Origin: Halalkalibacter wakoensis JCM 9140
Lineage (GTDB): Bacteria > Bacillota > Bacilli > Bacillales > Bacillaceae_D
Length of the DNA: 64,000 nucleotides
Reading direction: 5' to 3'
Assembly (NCBI RefSeq): GCF_000513095.1
Contig: NZ_BAUT01000001.1
Coordinates: 62,001-126,000, forward strand
A program made the translations under genes and the position numbers. The notes below the pieces were generated by a model. The model saw only the letters and a program-made list of their open reading frames with translations, was not told the DNA's origin and ran no database searches. Position 1 is the stretch's first letter. Each line of letters opens with the position of its first letter. Shown here in pieces: positions 32,544 to 41,774 of the stretch.

Positions 32544-33494
32544 GTGAAAATTGTTTTTATGGGGACACCTGATTTTTCTGTTCCAGTTTTACAAAGTTTA
32601 CGAACAGAAGGATATGATATTGTTGCGGTTGTTACTCAGCCAGACCGACCTGTTGGTAGAAAACGGGTGCTCACACCTCCTCCGGTAAAAGTAGAAGCAG
32701 AAAAGCATCAAATTGATGTACTGCAGCCAGAAAAGATTAAAGAGAAAGTAGAATTAGAGAAGGTCTTTGCCTATAAGCCGGATCTTATTGTGACGGCTGC
32801 TTTTGGTCAGATTTTACCGAAGGAATTGTTAGACTATCCAAAACATGGGTGCATTAATGTTCATGCTTCTCTATTGCCAAATTATCGTGGGGGGGCTCCT
32901 ATCCATCAAGCCATTATCGATGGGGAGAAAGAGTCAGGGGTCACGATTATGTATATGGTTGAGAAATTAGATGCAGGCGATATGATCTCTCAAGTACGTG
33001 TTCCAATCGAAGAAACTGATCATGTTGGAACTTTACATGATAAACTAAGCCAAGCTGGCGCTGAGTTACTAATTAAAACAATTCCGGATTTAATCAATGG
33101 AGCAGTTACACCTCAAAAACAAGATGATTCAGCGGTTTCGTTTGCTAGAAACATAACACGAGAGATGGAGTGGCTTGACTGGAAGCGATCTGGGGAAGAT
33201 TTATATAATCAAATAAGAGGATTGCATCCGTGGCCTGTTGCCTATACAACAATAGAAGGCAAGCCGTTAAAAGTATGGTGGGGAGAAAAAACAAAATCAA
33301 CACAAGAGTATGAGGCTGGAACAATCGAAAGAATAGAGGAAGATGGCATTGTCGTTGCAACAGGCTCAGACATGGCAATAAAAATAAAAGAGCTCCAACC
33401 TTCAGGAAAGAAGAAAATGGATGCAACGTCCTATATTCGCGGAGCAGGGTCACACTTAACTATTGGAATAAAGCTAGGAGAATCTAATGAGTAA
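32544..33494 (+). CDS. fmt: Methionyl-tRNA formyltransferase
   Basis: 316 residues. [15 protein letters not shown] at the N-terminus, catalytic block [33 protein letters not shown] and the C-terminal tRNA-binding OB-like domain. It formylates initiator Met-tRNA with 10-formyl-THF. GTG 32544 is preferred over ATG 32538 because AGGCGG at 32531-32536 would be one base from the ATG but seven from the GTG. It overlaps rsmB by 8 bases. Confidence 0.96.
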   Translation: MKIVFMGTPDFSVPVLQSLRTEGYDIVAVVTQPDRPVGRKRVLTPPPVKVEAEKHQIDVLQPEKIKEKVELEKVFAYKPDLIVTAAFGQILPKELLDYPKHGCINVHASLLPNYRGGAPIHQAIIDGEKESGVTIMYMVEKLDAGDMISQVRVPIEETDHVGTLHDKLSQAGAELLIKTIPDLINGAVTPQKQDDSAVSFARNITREMEWLDWKRSGEDLYNQIRGLHPWPVAYTTIEGKPLKVWWGEKTKSTQEYEAGTIERIEEDGIVVATGSDMAIKIKELQPSGKKKMDATSYIRGAGSHLTIGIKLGESNE

Positions 33495-34824
33495 ACCAGT
33501 TCGTGAAGTAGCTTTAGACATATTGCTTCAAATTGAAAAAAATCAGGCATATAGCAATCTTTTGTTAAATCAAACGGTTAATCGGTCCAAATTAGATCCA
33601 AGAGATGTTGGGTTATTAACCGAAATCGTCTATGGTACAATTCAAAGAAGAGATACATTAGATTATTTTTTACAATCTTTTGTAAAAAAAGGGGTAAACT
33701 CCTTACAAGATTGGGTTAAGGTGTTACTGCGACTTTCCGTATATCAATTGGTTTACTTAGACCGAGTTCCTGATCGCGCTGTTGTTCATGAGGCTGTTAC
33801 GATTGCCAAAAAACGAGGCCATAAAGGAATAAGCGGGATGGTTAACGGTGTGCTTCGTTCGTTTGTCAGGGAAGGGGTTCCTTCCTTCGATACGATAACC
33901 GACGAGACGAAAAGATTAGCGATTGAATCTAGTCATCCGATCTGGCTTATAAAACGATGGATCGACCAATATGGTTTTGAGGAAACAAAAAAAATGTGTC
34001 AATCTAGTTTAGAGCCTCCGAACGTAACTGTTCGAGTGAATCAAATAAAAGCAACCGTTGAGGAAGTGATCTCGCTATTAGGTGAGGAAGGCCTGAAAGT
34101 GAGAAAAGGTGATTTATCTTCTGATGCGATTATCATCGAGAGTGGCAATGTATTTCAAACAAATACGTATAAACAAGGGTATGTTACGGTACAAGATGAA
34201 AGCTCAATGTTAGTTGGAAGAGCCATTGGTGCCAAACCTGGAATGATGGTAGCAGACACTTGTGCAGCCCCAGGAGGAAAATCAACTCATATTGCTGAAC
34301 AAATGGATGATACAGGAACCCTTATGTCTTTTGATTTACATGATCACAAAGTGAAGCTGATTCATCAACAAACGAGCAGATTAGGATTAACTTGTATTAC
34401 GGCTGAAGCTGGTGATGCAAGAAACATTCATCAAAAAGCAATAGGTCCGTTTGACCGTATTTTGGTTGATGCTCCGTGTAGCGGGTTTGGTGTTATTAGA
34501 AGAAAGCCAGATATTAAGTGGTCAAAAACAGAGAATGATATAAAGGGAATCCAAAGCATTCAACTAGAAATTCTAGATGCAGTTGCTCCATTACTCAAAC
34601 AAGGTGGTACTCTGATTTATAGTACATGTACGGTTGATAAAGATGAAAATGAAGAATCTGTCGCGAATTTCTTAGCTCGACATCCAGAATTTCAACTAGA
34701 TCATACGTTAAAAGATAGACTGCCGAAAAAAGCACTGAGCCGTTATCAAGAGGGGATGATTACAATTCTTCCACAAGATTTTCAAACGGACGGATTTTTT
34801 ATTGCAAGTCTAGTCAAACAATAA
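33487..34824 (+). CDS. rsmB: 16S rRNA (cytosine-967-C5)-methyltransferase
   Basis: 445 residues. N-terminal NusB-like RNA-binding domain ([25 protein letters not shown]) and a C-terminal Rossmann domain with SAM motif [15 protein letters not shown]. The catalytic cysteines are in [16 protein letters not shown] and [12 protein letters not shown]. It methylates C967 of 16S rRNA (E. coli numbering). AGGAG precedes the ATG inside the fmt end. Confidence 0.95.
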   Translation: MSKPVREVALDILLQIEKNQAYSNLLLNQTVNRSKLDPRDVGLLTEIVYGTIQRRDTLDYFLQSFVKKGVNSLQDWVKVLLRLSVYQLVYLDRVPDRAVVHEAVTIAKKRGHKGISGMVNGVLRSFVREGVPSFDTITDETKRLAIESSHPIWLIKRWIDQYGFEETKKMCQSSLEPPNVTVRVNQIKATVEEVISLLGEEGLKVRKGDLSSDAIIIESGNVFQTNTYKQGYVTVQDESSMLVGRAIGAKPGMMVADTCAAPGGKSTHIAEQMDDTGTLMSFDLHDHKVKLIHQQTSRLGLTCITAEAGDARNIHQKAIGPFDRILVDAPCSGFGVIRRKPDIKWSKTENDIKGIQSIQLEILDAVAPLLKQGGTLIYSTCTVDKDENEESVANFLARHPEFQLDHTLKDRLPKKALSRYQEGMITILPQDFQTDGFFIASLVKQ

Positions 34825-34848
34825 CAAAAAGGCGAAAGGTGTGCGACG

Positions 34849-35936
34849 ATGGAAGAATTAAAAAAACGGTAGAAGTTCCAGAGACAGGACAACTACCTTC
34901 TGTTTATTCATTAAAATTTGAAGACCTGCAAAATTGGTTAGTAGATCAAGGAGAGCCAAAGTTCCGAGCTACGCAAATTTTTGAATGGTTGTATCAAAAA
35001 CGTGTAACATCATTCGAACAAATGTCTAATCTTTCAAAGGATTTACGTGAGAAATTGACGAAATCCTTTTCAATTACAACATTGAAAATTGTTACAAGAC
35101 AAGCTTCTTCAGACGGGACAGTGAAATTTCTGTTTGAATTACATGATGGTTATTCAATTGAAACGGTTGTTATGCGCCATGAGTATGGGAATAGCGTTTG
35201 CGTGACGACGCAGGTCGGCTGTCGTTTAGGCTGTACGTTTTGTGCATCAACTCTCGGAGGATTAAAACGAAACTTAGAGGCAGGAGAAATTGTTGCACAA
35301 GTTTTAGAGTCTCAAAGGGCTATGGACGAAGTGGACGAGCGTGTAAGTTCTGTTGTTGTTATGGGGATTGGTGAACCATTTGATAATTATGACGAACTAG
35401 TGCCTTTCTTAAAAACCATTAATCATGAAAAAGGACTTAACATTGGTGCACGACACATTACAGTTTCAACTAGTGGAGTTGTTCCAAAGATTTACAAGTT
35501 TGCTGATGAAAAAATGCAAATTAACTTTGCGATTTCACTACATGCGCCAACGACCGAAATTCGAAGCAAGTTGATGCCTGTTAATCGAGCTTGGCCACTT
35601 GAAAAATTAATGGAATCCATTCGCTATTACATTGAAACAACAGGAAGACGAGTTACGTTTGAATACGGGTTGTTTGGTGGAGTGAATGATCAAGAAGAAC
35701 ACGCAGAACAGTTAGCTGATCTAATCAAAGGCATTAAATGTCATGTGAACTTAATACCTGTAAACTATGTATTAGAACGAGATTACGTTCGTACACCACG
35801 AAATCAAATTTTTGCTTTTGAGAAAGTGTTGAAAAATCGTGGCGTAAATGTAACGATTCGTAGAGAGCAAGGTCATGACATTGATGCGGCATGTGGACAG
35901 CTCCGGGCAAAGGAGCGAAAAGAGGAGACGAGGTGA
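34849..35936 (+). CDS. rlmN: 23S rRNA (A2503-C2)/tRNA(A37) methyltransferase RlmN (probable one-base deletion in codon 4-6)
   Basis: Radical-SAM enzyme: the cluster Cys triplet lies in [11 protein letters not shown], and the GMGEP-like [13 protein letters not shown] and the C-terminal [13 protein letters not shown] hold the methyl-carrier Cys residues. The natural start is probably ATG 34849 with GAAAGG upstream: it reads MEELKK and would run on if the A7 run at 34860-34866 were A8, giving 362 residues as usual. As printed, that frame stops at once, and only a GTG at 34839 in the other frame gives an open gene ([10 protein letters not shown]…). The run is the likely error site. It methylates 23S rRNA A2503. 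Confidence 0.94.
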
Positions 35937-35945
35937 ACATAGGAG

Positions 35946-36704
35946 ATGGAGTTTACGTTTCGAACAGATGTAGGAAAAGTTCGTGCGCATAATGAAGACA
36001 GCGGCGGGGTCTTTAAAAATGAGGTAGGCGTTTTAGCCGTTGTCGCTGATGGAATGGGGGGACATCGAGCTGGTGATGTTGCGAGCTCGATGACGACAAA
36101 TCTATTACGTGAGGCATGGGACGAAGTAACAGAAATGACTTCCGTTCTCGATGCTGAAAGATGGCTCACAGAGCAATTTGAACAAATTAACTTAAAATTA
36201 CACGTGCACGCAAAAAAACACACAGAGTGCCAAGGTATGGGGACGACATTAGTCGCAGCCCTTTGTACCGATGAGTTTGTCTCGATTGCACATATTGGTG
36301 ATAGTCGCGCTTATCTCTTTAATGAATTTGGGTTTCAATTGAAAACAGCCGACCATTCCCTTGTTCAAGAGCTTGTTCGTAAAGGGCAACTAACAGAAGA
36401 AGAAGCTGAGCATCACCCAAGACGAAATGTTTTACTACGAGCGTTAGGAACGGAAGAAGAAATTAAGTTAGATGTTACAACGTTGCAAGTAGAAGATGAG
36501 CAGTACTTATTATTATGTTCAGATGGATTAACAAACAAAGTGAATCATGACGAATTAAAAAGGAATCTTGAACAACCGGAGGAATTGCCATCAAAAGCAG
36601 AAAAGCTAATTGACTTAGCAAATGAGCGCGGTGGAGAAGATAACATTACAATTGCTCTTATTCATTACAGTGAAAAGCCAAATGTACGGAGCATAAAAGA
36701 ATGA
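35946..36704 (+). CDS. prpC: PP2C-family Ser/Thr phosphatase
   Basis: 252 residues. Metal-binding motifs of PPM phosphatases: VRAHNEDSGG, VADGMGGHRAGDVAS, IAHIGDSRAYLF, LLCSDGLTNKV and GGEDNITIALI. It dephosphorylates PrkC and its substrates. ATGGAG start with ATAGGAG upstream; the stop overlaps the prkC start by 4 bases, coupling phosphatase and kinase expression. Confidence 0.96.
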   Translation: MEFTFRTDVGKVRAHNEDSGGVFKNEVGVLAVVADGMGGHRAGDVASSMTTNLLREAWDEVTEMTSVLDAERWLTEQFEQINLKLHVHAKKHTECQGMGTTLVAALCTDEFVSIAHIGDSRAYLFNEFGFQLKTADHSLVQELVRKGQLTEEEAEHHPRRNVLLRALGTEEEIKLDVTTLQVEDEQYLLLCSDGLTNKVNHDELKRNLEQPEELPSKAEKLIDLANERGGEDNITIALIHYSEKPNVRSIKE

Positions 36705-38704
36705 TTGGACAACGTATTAGTGGCCGCTACCAAATATTAGACACAATTGGTGGAGGGGGAATGGCAAATGTTTATAAAGCGCTCGATGTCATTCTTGACC
36801 GCCATGTTGCTGTCAAAGTGTTGCAGCCACAATTTTCAGATGATGAGCAATTTATAAAAAGGTTTAGACGTGAAGCGCAGTCTGCTACAAGCCTTGCTCA
36901 CCCGAATATTGTTAATATTTATGATGTAGGTGAAGAGGGGAATACGTATTATATCGTAATGGAATATGTCGAAGGGCAAACGTTAAAAGAATTAATCCAA
37001 GCCCGCGGACCACTTCCCGTCCAAGAAGCGATTGACTATATGGTACAAATGCTACTAGCGCTCGAACATTCTCATGCAAATCACATCATTCACCGAGATA
37101 TAAAGCCACATAATATTTTAATTAGCCAAGATGGTGTTGTGAAAGTAACAGATTTTGGGATTGCACGAGCGATATCTGCTGCAACGATTACACATACAAA
37201 CTCTGTTATGGGTTCGGTTCATTACTTATCTCCTGAACAAGCCAGAGGTGGGCATATTACATATAAATCCGATATTTATTCGTTAGGTATCGTTTTCTAT
37301 GAGATGCTTACAGGTGAGCTACCGTTTCAAGGCGATACAGCTGTATCAATTGCTATTAAGCATCTCCAAAGCGAGGTTCCTTCTGCAAAGACCAAAGTAC
37401 CAACGTTGCCACAAAGTGTAGAAAACATTATACGCAAGGCGACCGTGAAGGATCCTCTTAATCGTTATGCTACCGTGCAAGAAATGGAAGAAGATGTTGT
37501 TACAGCACTTGAACCTGAACGAAGAAATGAACCAATTTTTCAGCTGAATGATGAAGAAGATGAAGTAACAAAGGCGATTCCGATTATAACGAATGACCAT
37601 TCGGATGAATTAGAAAAAACGGTTGAAGCGAAACCAGTTACGATTGATAAAAAACCAGTACAACCGAAAGAAAAAGGAACTTCAGAACCTGCAAAGAAAA
37701 AGAAGAAAAAAGGTAAAAAGTGGCTTGTTATTTTAATATTGATTGCCTTTTTAATTTTTGGAGCCATCGTTGCTGCTTTTGCGGTTTTACCAAGTGTTTT
37801 CCAAGTAGGTGAGGTGGAAGTTCCGAACGTTGTAAATCTTCCGTTTGATGAGGCAGAAGAGGAATTGTTAGCATTAAATTTAAATGTACAGCGCGAAGAT
37901 GTGAGTGAAAATGATGAAATTCCTAAAGATCATGTCGTTAGACAGAATCAAGCTCCTGGATCTATTGTGAAAGAAGGTTCTACGATTCGATTGTTTGTTA
38001 GTATAGGTAAAGAAGAGATTGAACTTGATGATGTTGTTGGGATGCACATTGATCGAGCTGAGAGACACCTTCGAGGTCTTGGTTTTGAAGTGGAATCAAC
38101 AGAAGAAGAAACGGATGAGGAAAATACTGGAATCGTCCTTTCTCAAGATCCTTCGGAAGGAACTCTTGTTATTGTGGATGAAACAACTGTCTTTTTAACA
38201 TATAGTGTTGAACCACAAATTCGATTACGTGATCTTCAGAATGAAAGAGAAGCAGACATTACTCGCTATTTGAATGAAATAGGGTTAAGGTATGATTTTC
38301 AGTATGAACATTCCAATACAATTGATTCAGGAAGAGCTTTACGTCAATCACCAGCACCAAATACTGTACTCAATAAAGGCGATCTTGTTCGCGTGACAAT
38401 CTCTCAAGGAGCAGAACCAGAACCAGAGCCTGAAGAAGAACGAGTTTCTTCATACGAAGTTACGCAAGAGATTGAAGTATCTGAGGCTGACAGAGATGCT
38501 GGAAAAACCTTTGATATTCGAATTTTAATAAGAGATCACTCTACCGGTGGACAAGAAGTTGTGTTTACGGAAGAAACGATAAGCGATTCGGTCCAATATA
38601 CGATCCCGATAGAAGCAACTAGGTCCCAAAGCGGTTTTGTCAAAATATTTATTAATGGAAATTTAGAAAAGGAATTAGGTCCTTATCAACTTCGAGAGAA
38701 TTAA
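36701..38704 (+). CDS. prkC: PASTA-domain Ser/Thr protein kinase
   Basis: 667 residues. Kinase domain about residues 10-270: GGGGMANVYKA glycine loop, VAVKVLQ Lys, HRDIKPHNIL catalytic loop, DFGIA and SPEQARG. A Lys-rich juxtamembrane segment leads to one membrane helix (WLVILILIAFLIFGAIVAAF, about 346-365). Three extracellular PASTA repeats follow (about 373-438, 440-508, 510-578), then an Ig-like C-terminal domain. The PASTA repeats bind muropeptides; the kinase triggers spore germination and growth responses. Confidence 0.97.
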   Translation: MIGQRISGRYQILDTIGGGGMANVYKALDVILDRHVAVKVLQPQFSDDEQFIKRFRREAQSATSLAHPNIVNIYDVGEEGNTYYIVMEYVEGQTLKELIQARGPLPVQEAIDYMVQMLLALEHSHANHIIHRDIKPHNILISQDGVVKVTDFGIARAISAATITHTNSVMGSVHYLSPEQARGGHITYKSDIYSLGIVFYEMLTGELPFQGDTAVSIAIKHLQSEVPSAKTKVPTLPQSVENIIRKATVKDPLNRYATVQEMEEDVVTALEPERRNEPIFQLNDEEDEVTKAIPIITNDHSDELEKTVEAKPVTIDKKPVQPKEKGTSEPAKKKKKKGKKWLVILILIAFLIFGAIVAAFAVLPSVFQVGEVEVPNVVNLPFDEAEEELLALNLNVQREDVSENDEIPKDHVVRQNQAPGSIVKEGSTIRLFVSIGKEEIELDDVVGMHIDRAERHLRGLGFEVESTEEETDEENTGIVLSQDPSEGTLVIVDETTVFLTYSVEPQIRLRDLQNEREADITRYLNEIGLRYDFQYEHSNTIDSGRALRQSPAPNTVLNKGDLVRVTISQGAEPEPEPEEERVSSYEVTQEIEVSEADRDAGKTFDIRILIRDHSTGGQEVVFTEETISDSVQYTIPIEATRSQSGFVKIFINGNLEKELGPYQLREN

Positions 38705-38706
38705 CC

Positions 38707-38736
38707 AATAACAAGGGGGTAGCGCCTCTTGTTATT
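38707..38736 (+). terminator. Stem-loop between prkC and rsgA
   Basis: AATAACAAG (38707-38715) / CTTGTTATT (38728-38736), 9-bp perfect stem. No T-run follows, so it may be an attenuator or RNA-stability hairpin rather than a terminator. Confidence 0.5.
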
Positions 38737-38759
38737 TAGATGATTATAGGAGGTCGCTA

Positions 38760-39643
38760 ATGGCAACAGGATGATTGTAAAAGCTTTAAGTGGTTTTTAC
38801 TACGTACAAACAGATGACGGTGTGTTCCAATGTCGTGGAAGAGGAAACTTCAGGAAGCGTCAAATTAAGCCTTTAGTTGGGGATGAAGTAGAGTTTGAAG
38901 CTGAAAATAAAACAGATGGCTATATTCTTGATGTTTTTGAACGAAAAAATGAGTTAATACGCCCCCCCATCGCGAATGTAGATCAAGCTCTTTTAGTTTT
39001 TTCAGCATTAGAGCCTGATTTTAGCCCGTTACTTCTTGATCGTTTTCTCGTACATATCGAAGCAAATGATTTATCTCCATTAATCGTCATTAGCAAGGTT
39101 GACCTTCTTACGGATGAATTACTTGATGAGATAAAAGAGTACAAACAGCAATATGAAAAGATAGGTTATACGGTACTTTTAACATCAACATTAGAAAACA
39201 ACGGTATCAATGACATTGTGCCGTATCTTCACGGTAAAATTACAGTTGTAGCAGGACAATCAGGGGTAGGAAAGTCTTCTTTATTGAACAGTTTAAAGCC
39301 AGGGTTGAATATTGAGACAAATGAAATATCCTCGCATCTAGGAAGAGGAAAACATACGACGAGGCATGTTGAATTGCTATCAATTGGTGGAGGCTTAGTA
39401 GCTGATACCCCTGGTTTTAGTTCTCTTGATTTTGTTGACCTAGAAGCAGAAGACTTATCAAATTGTTTTCCGGAAATGGCTGAGCTTTCGTCAGCTTGTA
39501 AATTTAGAGGTTGTACTCATACATCTGAACCAAAATGTGCGGTAAAGGACGCTTTGAATCAAGGACAAATCAGTGAAACAAGAATGAAGCATTATTTGCA
39601 ATTTCTAGATGAAATTAAAAGTCAGAAAAGGAGATATGATTGA
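38760..39643 (+). CDS. rsgA: Small-subunit ribosome-maturation GTPase RsgA/CpgA (probable one-base deletion near 38770)
   Basis: Circularly permuted GTPase: N-terminal OB fold ([25 protein letters not shown]), G4 motif SKVDLL before G1 [12 protein letters not shown], then DTPGFSSL and zinc site [14 protein letters not shown]. The printed open frame starts at ATG 38771, which lacks a ribosome site at normal distance. AGGAGG (38748-38753) is ideally spaced to ATG 38760. That ATG reads MATG and would join the frame if one base (an A in GGATG) were restored, giving 294 residues and aligning with B. subtilis MPEGKIIKAL. It assists 30S assembly. Confidence 0.94.
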
Positions 39644-40290
39644 TGATTAAAGTTGCACCATCGATATTATCGGCAAACTTTGCCCACTTAGCCGATGATA
39701 TTAAAGATGTTGAAAATGGTGGGGCTGATTACATACACGTTGATGTGATGGACGGTCATTTTGTTCCAAATATTACAATTGGTCCATTAGTAGTAGAAGC
39801 AATCCGACCAATTACGAAATTGCCGCTTGATGTTCATCTAATGATTGAGAATCCAGATCGTTATGTTACTCAGTTTGCTCAAGCGGGAGCAGATATTATT
39901 ACCGTGCATGTCGAAGCATGTACGCATTTACATAGAACGATTCATTTAATTAAGGAACAAGGTGTAAAGGCTGGAGTCGTTGTCAATCCTGCTACACCTG
40001 TTGAATGGATTGAACCTGTTCTTGAAGACATTGATCTAGTCCTTCTTATGACCGTAAATCCTGGTTTTGGAGGCCAATCGTTTATTGAATCGGTTTTGCC
40101 GAAAATTGAAAGAGTGGCTCATTTAGTCAAAACAAAAGGGCTACAAGTAGAAATTGAAGTAGATGGTGGAGTTAATGAGAAAACAGCTAAAAAATGTGTC
40201 GAAGCTGGTGCGAATGTTTTAGTGGCTGGTTCAGCTATCTACAATCGCAAAGACCGAGCTCAAGCCATAAAGGAAATAAGAGGCGAATAA
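39643..40290 (+). CDS. rpe: Ribulose-phosphate 3-epimerase
   Basis: 215 residues, TIM barrel. [28 protein letters not shown] (metal His and catalytic Asp), [19 protein letters not shown] and [11 protein letters not shown] cover all family motifs. It interconverts ribulose- and xylulose-5-phosphate. ATG 39643 shares one base with the rsgA stop (TGATG); AAGGAG is 9 bases upstream. Confidence 0.97.
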   Translation: MIKVAPSILSANFAHLADDIKDVENGGADYIHVDVMDGHFVPNITIGPLVVEAIRPITKLPLDVHLMIENPDRYVTQFAQAGADIITVHVEACTHLHRTIHLIKEQGVKAGVVVNPATPVEWIEPVLEDIDLVLLMTVNPGFGGQSFIESVLPKIERVAHLVKTKGLQVEIEVDGGVNEKTAKKCVEAGANVLVAGSAIYNRKDRAQAIKEIRGE

Positions 40291-40302
40291 GTGGTTTTAA
40301 GA

Positions 40303-40341
40303 AAAGAAAGGAGCATGATTCTTATGTTCCTTTCTTTTTTT
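40303..40341 (+). terminator. Terminator after rpe
   Basis: AAAGAAAGGAGCAT (40303-40316) pairs with ATGTTCCTTTCTTT (40324-40337), 14 bp with one G-T, followed by further T's. Confidence 0.9.
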
Positions 40342-40842
40342 ATACTATATTTTTGACAACTCTATTTTTACATGGCTGCTTTCTTAAGGTTGTTGTTAGA
40401 TACTTGGATTCCTTCTAAAGCGCAATGGTATGGCTCTGTTAAGGAAAAATAACATGATAAACAAAAAAGTTACAGCCTTTTACATAATGTTTATAGACTC
40501 AACTCGCTCTAAGTAGGATCAAGAATTAAATTTTGTTTGTAGATGAACATTCTTTTTCCATAGACATATATTGAGGTATAGGGCATATGCATAATGATAA
40601 AGAGACAAGGATAATTTGCTCAGGAGAAAAATGAAGGTTGATACGGCTTTATAAAAAAATAGGAATAGTTTGTCGTATCTAGATATAAGTTTATAAGGAG
40701 CAATTATTTTTATCCTTATCATTGATTCTTGTCTAAGTAAAATGGCTTGATGGATAGGGGCACGTCGCTTCGTCCTAGGTCGTGAGTCAAGTTTCTTTAA
40801 CATTATCCCCGTGGTCGCTATTCACGTTGAGGAGGAGGAGCT
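40342..40842. other. About 500-base gap without a recognised gene
   Basis: This AT-rich gap lies between the rpe terminator and spoVM. Open frames here are short and lack family features on either strand. B. subtilis carries thiN (thiamine pyrophosphokinase) between rpe and spoVM; I find no ThiN-like sequence. The spoVM promoter should lie here, but I could not identify a convincing sigma-E pair of boxes. Confidence 0.6.
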
Positions 40843-40923
40843 ATGAAATTCTACACGATCAAGCTACCTAAATTTCTAGGTGGGTTTGTCAAGGCAGTAT
40901 TGAACTCATTAAAAAAAGGCTAA
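40843..40923 (+). CDS. spoVM: SpoVM, 26-residue spore-coat morphogenetic peptide
   Basis: The peptide reads MKFYTIKLPKFLGGFVKAVL followed by NSLKKG, 26 residues. It matches B. subtilis SpoVM in length, the initial MKFYTIKLPKFLGG and the amphipathic helix. SpoVM recognises the convex curvature of the forespore membrane, anchors SpoIVA and so starts coat assembly; it is also an FtsH inhibitor. GGAGGAGGAG gives a strong ribosome site. Position before rpmB is as in Bacillus. It shows that the organism forms endospores. Confidence 0.96.
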   Translation: MKFYTIKLPKFLGGFVKAVLNSLKKG

Positions 40924-40956
40924 CAAAAAAGCACCGAATTCGGTGCTTTTTTGTTA
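40921..40956. terminator. Bidirectional terminator shared by spoVM and rpmB
   Basis: A perfect 36-base palindrome running from the spoVM TAA (TAACA6GCACCG, AATT centre, CGGTGCT6GTTA). It gives an A-stem-T terminator for both convergent genes. Confidence 0.93.
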
Positions 40957-40971
40957 GCGTTGTAAGACAAC

Positions 40972-41160
40972 TTATACGCGTTCTACTTTACCAGACTTAA
41001 GTGCGCGAGTAGAAACGTACACACGTTTTGGTTTACCGTCTACTAAAATACGTACCTTTTGAACGTTTGCACCCCAACGGCGCTTCGTTTTATTAAGTGC
41101 GTGAGAACGTTTGTTTCCCGTGCGAGCTTGTTTTCCTGTAATATAACATTTACGTGCCAT
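40972..41160 (-). CDS. rpmB: 50S ribosomal protein L28
   Basis: 62 residues: [33 protein letters not shown] and [13 protein letters not shown] match L28. ATG at 41160 on the minus strand has GGAGGTG upstream; a longer in-frame start has no family support. It is transcribed against its neighbours, as in B. subtilis. Confidence 0.97.
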   Translation of the reverse strand: MARKCYITGKQARTGNKRSHALNKTKRRWGANVQKVRILVDGKPKRVYVSTRALKSGKVERV

Positions 41161-41210
41161 GATATGCACCTCCTTATTCCCAATACAGACACTTGAAATC
41201 ATACTTGAAT

Positions 41211-41239
41211 ATAGTAGCATAGCCCTTGGTATAATGCAA
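41211..41239 (-). promoter_or_regulatory. Sigma-A promoter of rpmB
   Basis: On the minus strand: TTGCAT (41239-41234), 17-base spacer, TACTAT (41216-41211), about 50 bases upstream of the rpmB ATG. Confidence 0.7.
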
Positions 41240-41386
41240 TAGGTTCGTGAAAAGTTTATCAAGTATTCTTACTTGACACTTACCACTTGAAAAAACTTAC
41301 ACTTTTGCGTACGCTTTTAAATTAGAGCATAGTATAGTAAAATGATAGTAGTGAATCAAGTTTGTCTTCGAGAGGGAGGAATGGGA

Positions 41387-41749
41387 ATGTCAATCGAAAT
41401 GAAAACTCAACTAGGGGTTGTAGATGTATCAAAGGATGTTGTTGCAACAATTGCTGGTGGAGCAGCTGTAGATTGTTATGGAATTGTCGGAATGGCTTCT
41501 CAAAAGCAACTGAAAGATGGTCTTACCGATTTACTTGGAAAAGAGAACTTTCGCCGGGGCGTCGTCATTCGTGAAGACGAAGAACAAATTCATATCGATA
41601 TGTACATTATCGTTAGCTATGGAACAAAAATTTCTGAAGTAGCTTACAACGTACAAACAAAAGTAAAATACCAACTAGAACAAATGTTAGGGCTTGATGT
41701 TGATTCCCTGAACATCTTTGTTCAAGGGGTCCGCGTGACGAACCCGTAA
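41387..41749 (+). CDS. yloU: Asp23/YloU family protein
   Basis: 120 residues. VAGGAAVDCYGIVGMAS-type core (TIAGGAAVDCYGIVGMASQKQLKDGL) and IDMYIIVSYGTKISEVAYNVQTKVKYQLE are typical Asp23 (DUF322) blocks, ending NIFVQGVRVTNP. In staphylococci Asp23 is a membrane-associated cell-envelope stress protein; in Bacillus it is paired with fakA. ATG 41387 is chosen to match the MSIEMKT family start; GGGAGG lies upstream. Confidence 0.94.
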   Translation: MSIEMKTQLGVVDVSKDVVATIAGGAAVDCYGIVGMASQKQLKDGLTDLLGKENFRRGVVIREDEEQIHIDMYIIVSYGTKISEVAYNVQTKVKYQLEQMLGLDVDSLNIFVQGVRVTNP

Positions 41750-41774
41750 GTGCTTGGTTAGGAGGAAAAAGTTC

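Noticed and set aside
40454-40516. A 20-codon plus-strand open frame (MINKKVTAF…) with AAGGAA upstream in the same gap
   Set aside because: Too short and without recognisable similarity; one such frame is expected by chance in 500 AT-rich bases.
40560-40600. Possible sigma-E promoter for spoVM (ATATATT … CATATGCAT/CATAATG)
   Set aside because: Spacing between the candidate boxes does not fit sigma-E for either -10 choice, and it is about 250 bases from the start codon.
40519-40803. A 94-codon minus-strand open frame in the rpe–spoVM gap
   Set aside because: No ribosome site, biased composition of AT-rich non-coding DNA and no recognisable domain.
41273-41301. TTGACA at 41273-41278 as a promoter for asp23
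   Set aside because: No acceptable -10 box at 16-18 bases; only CTTACA is found.
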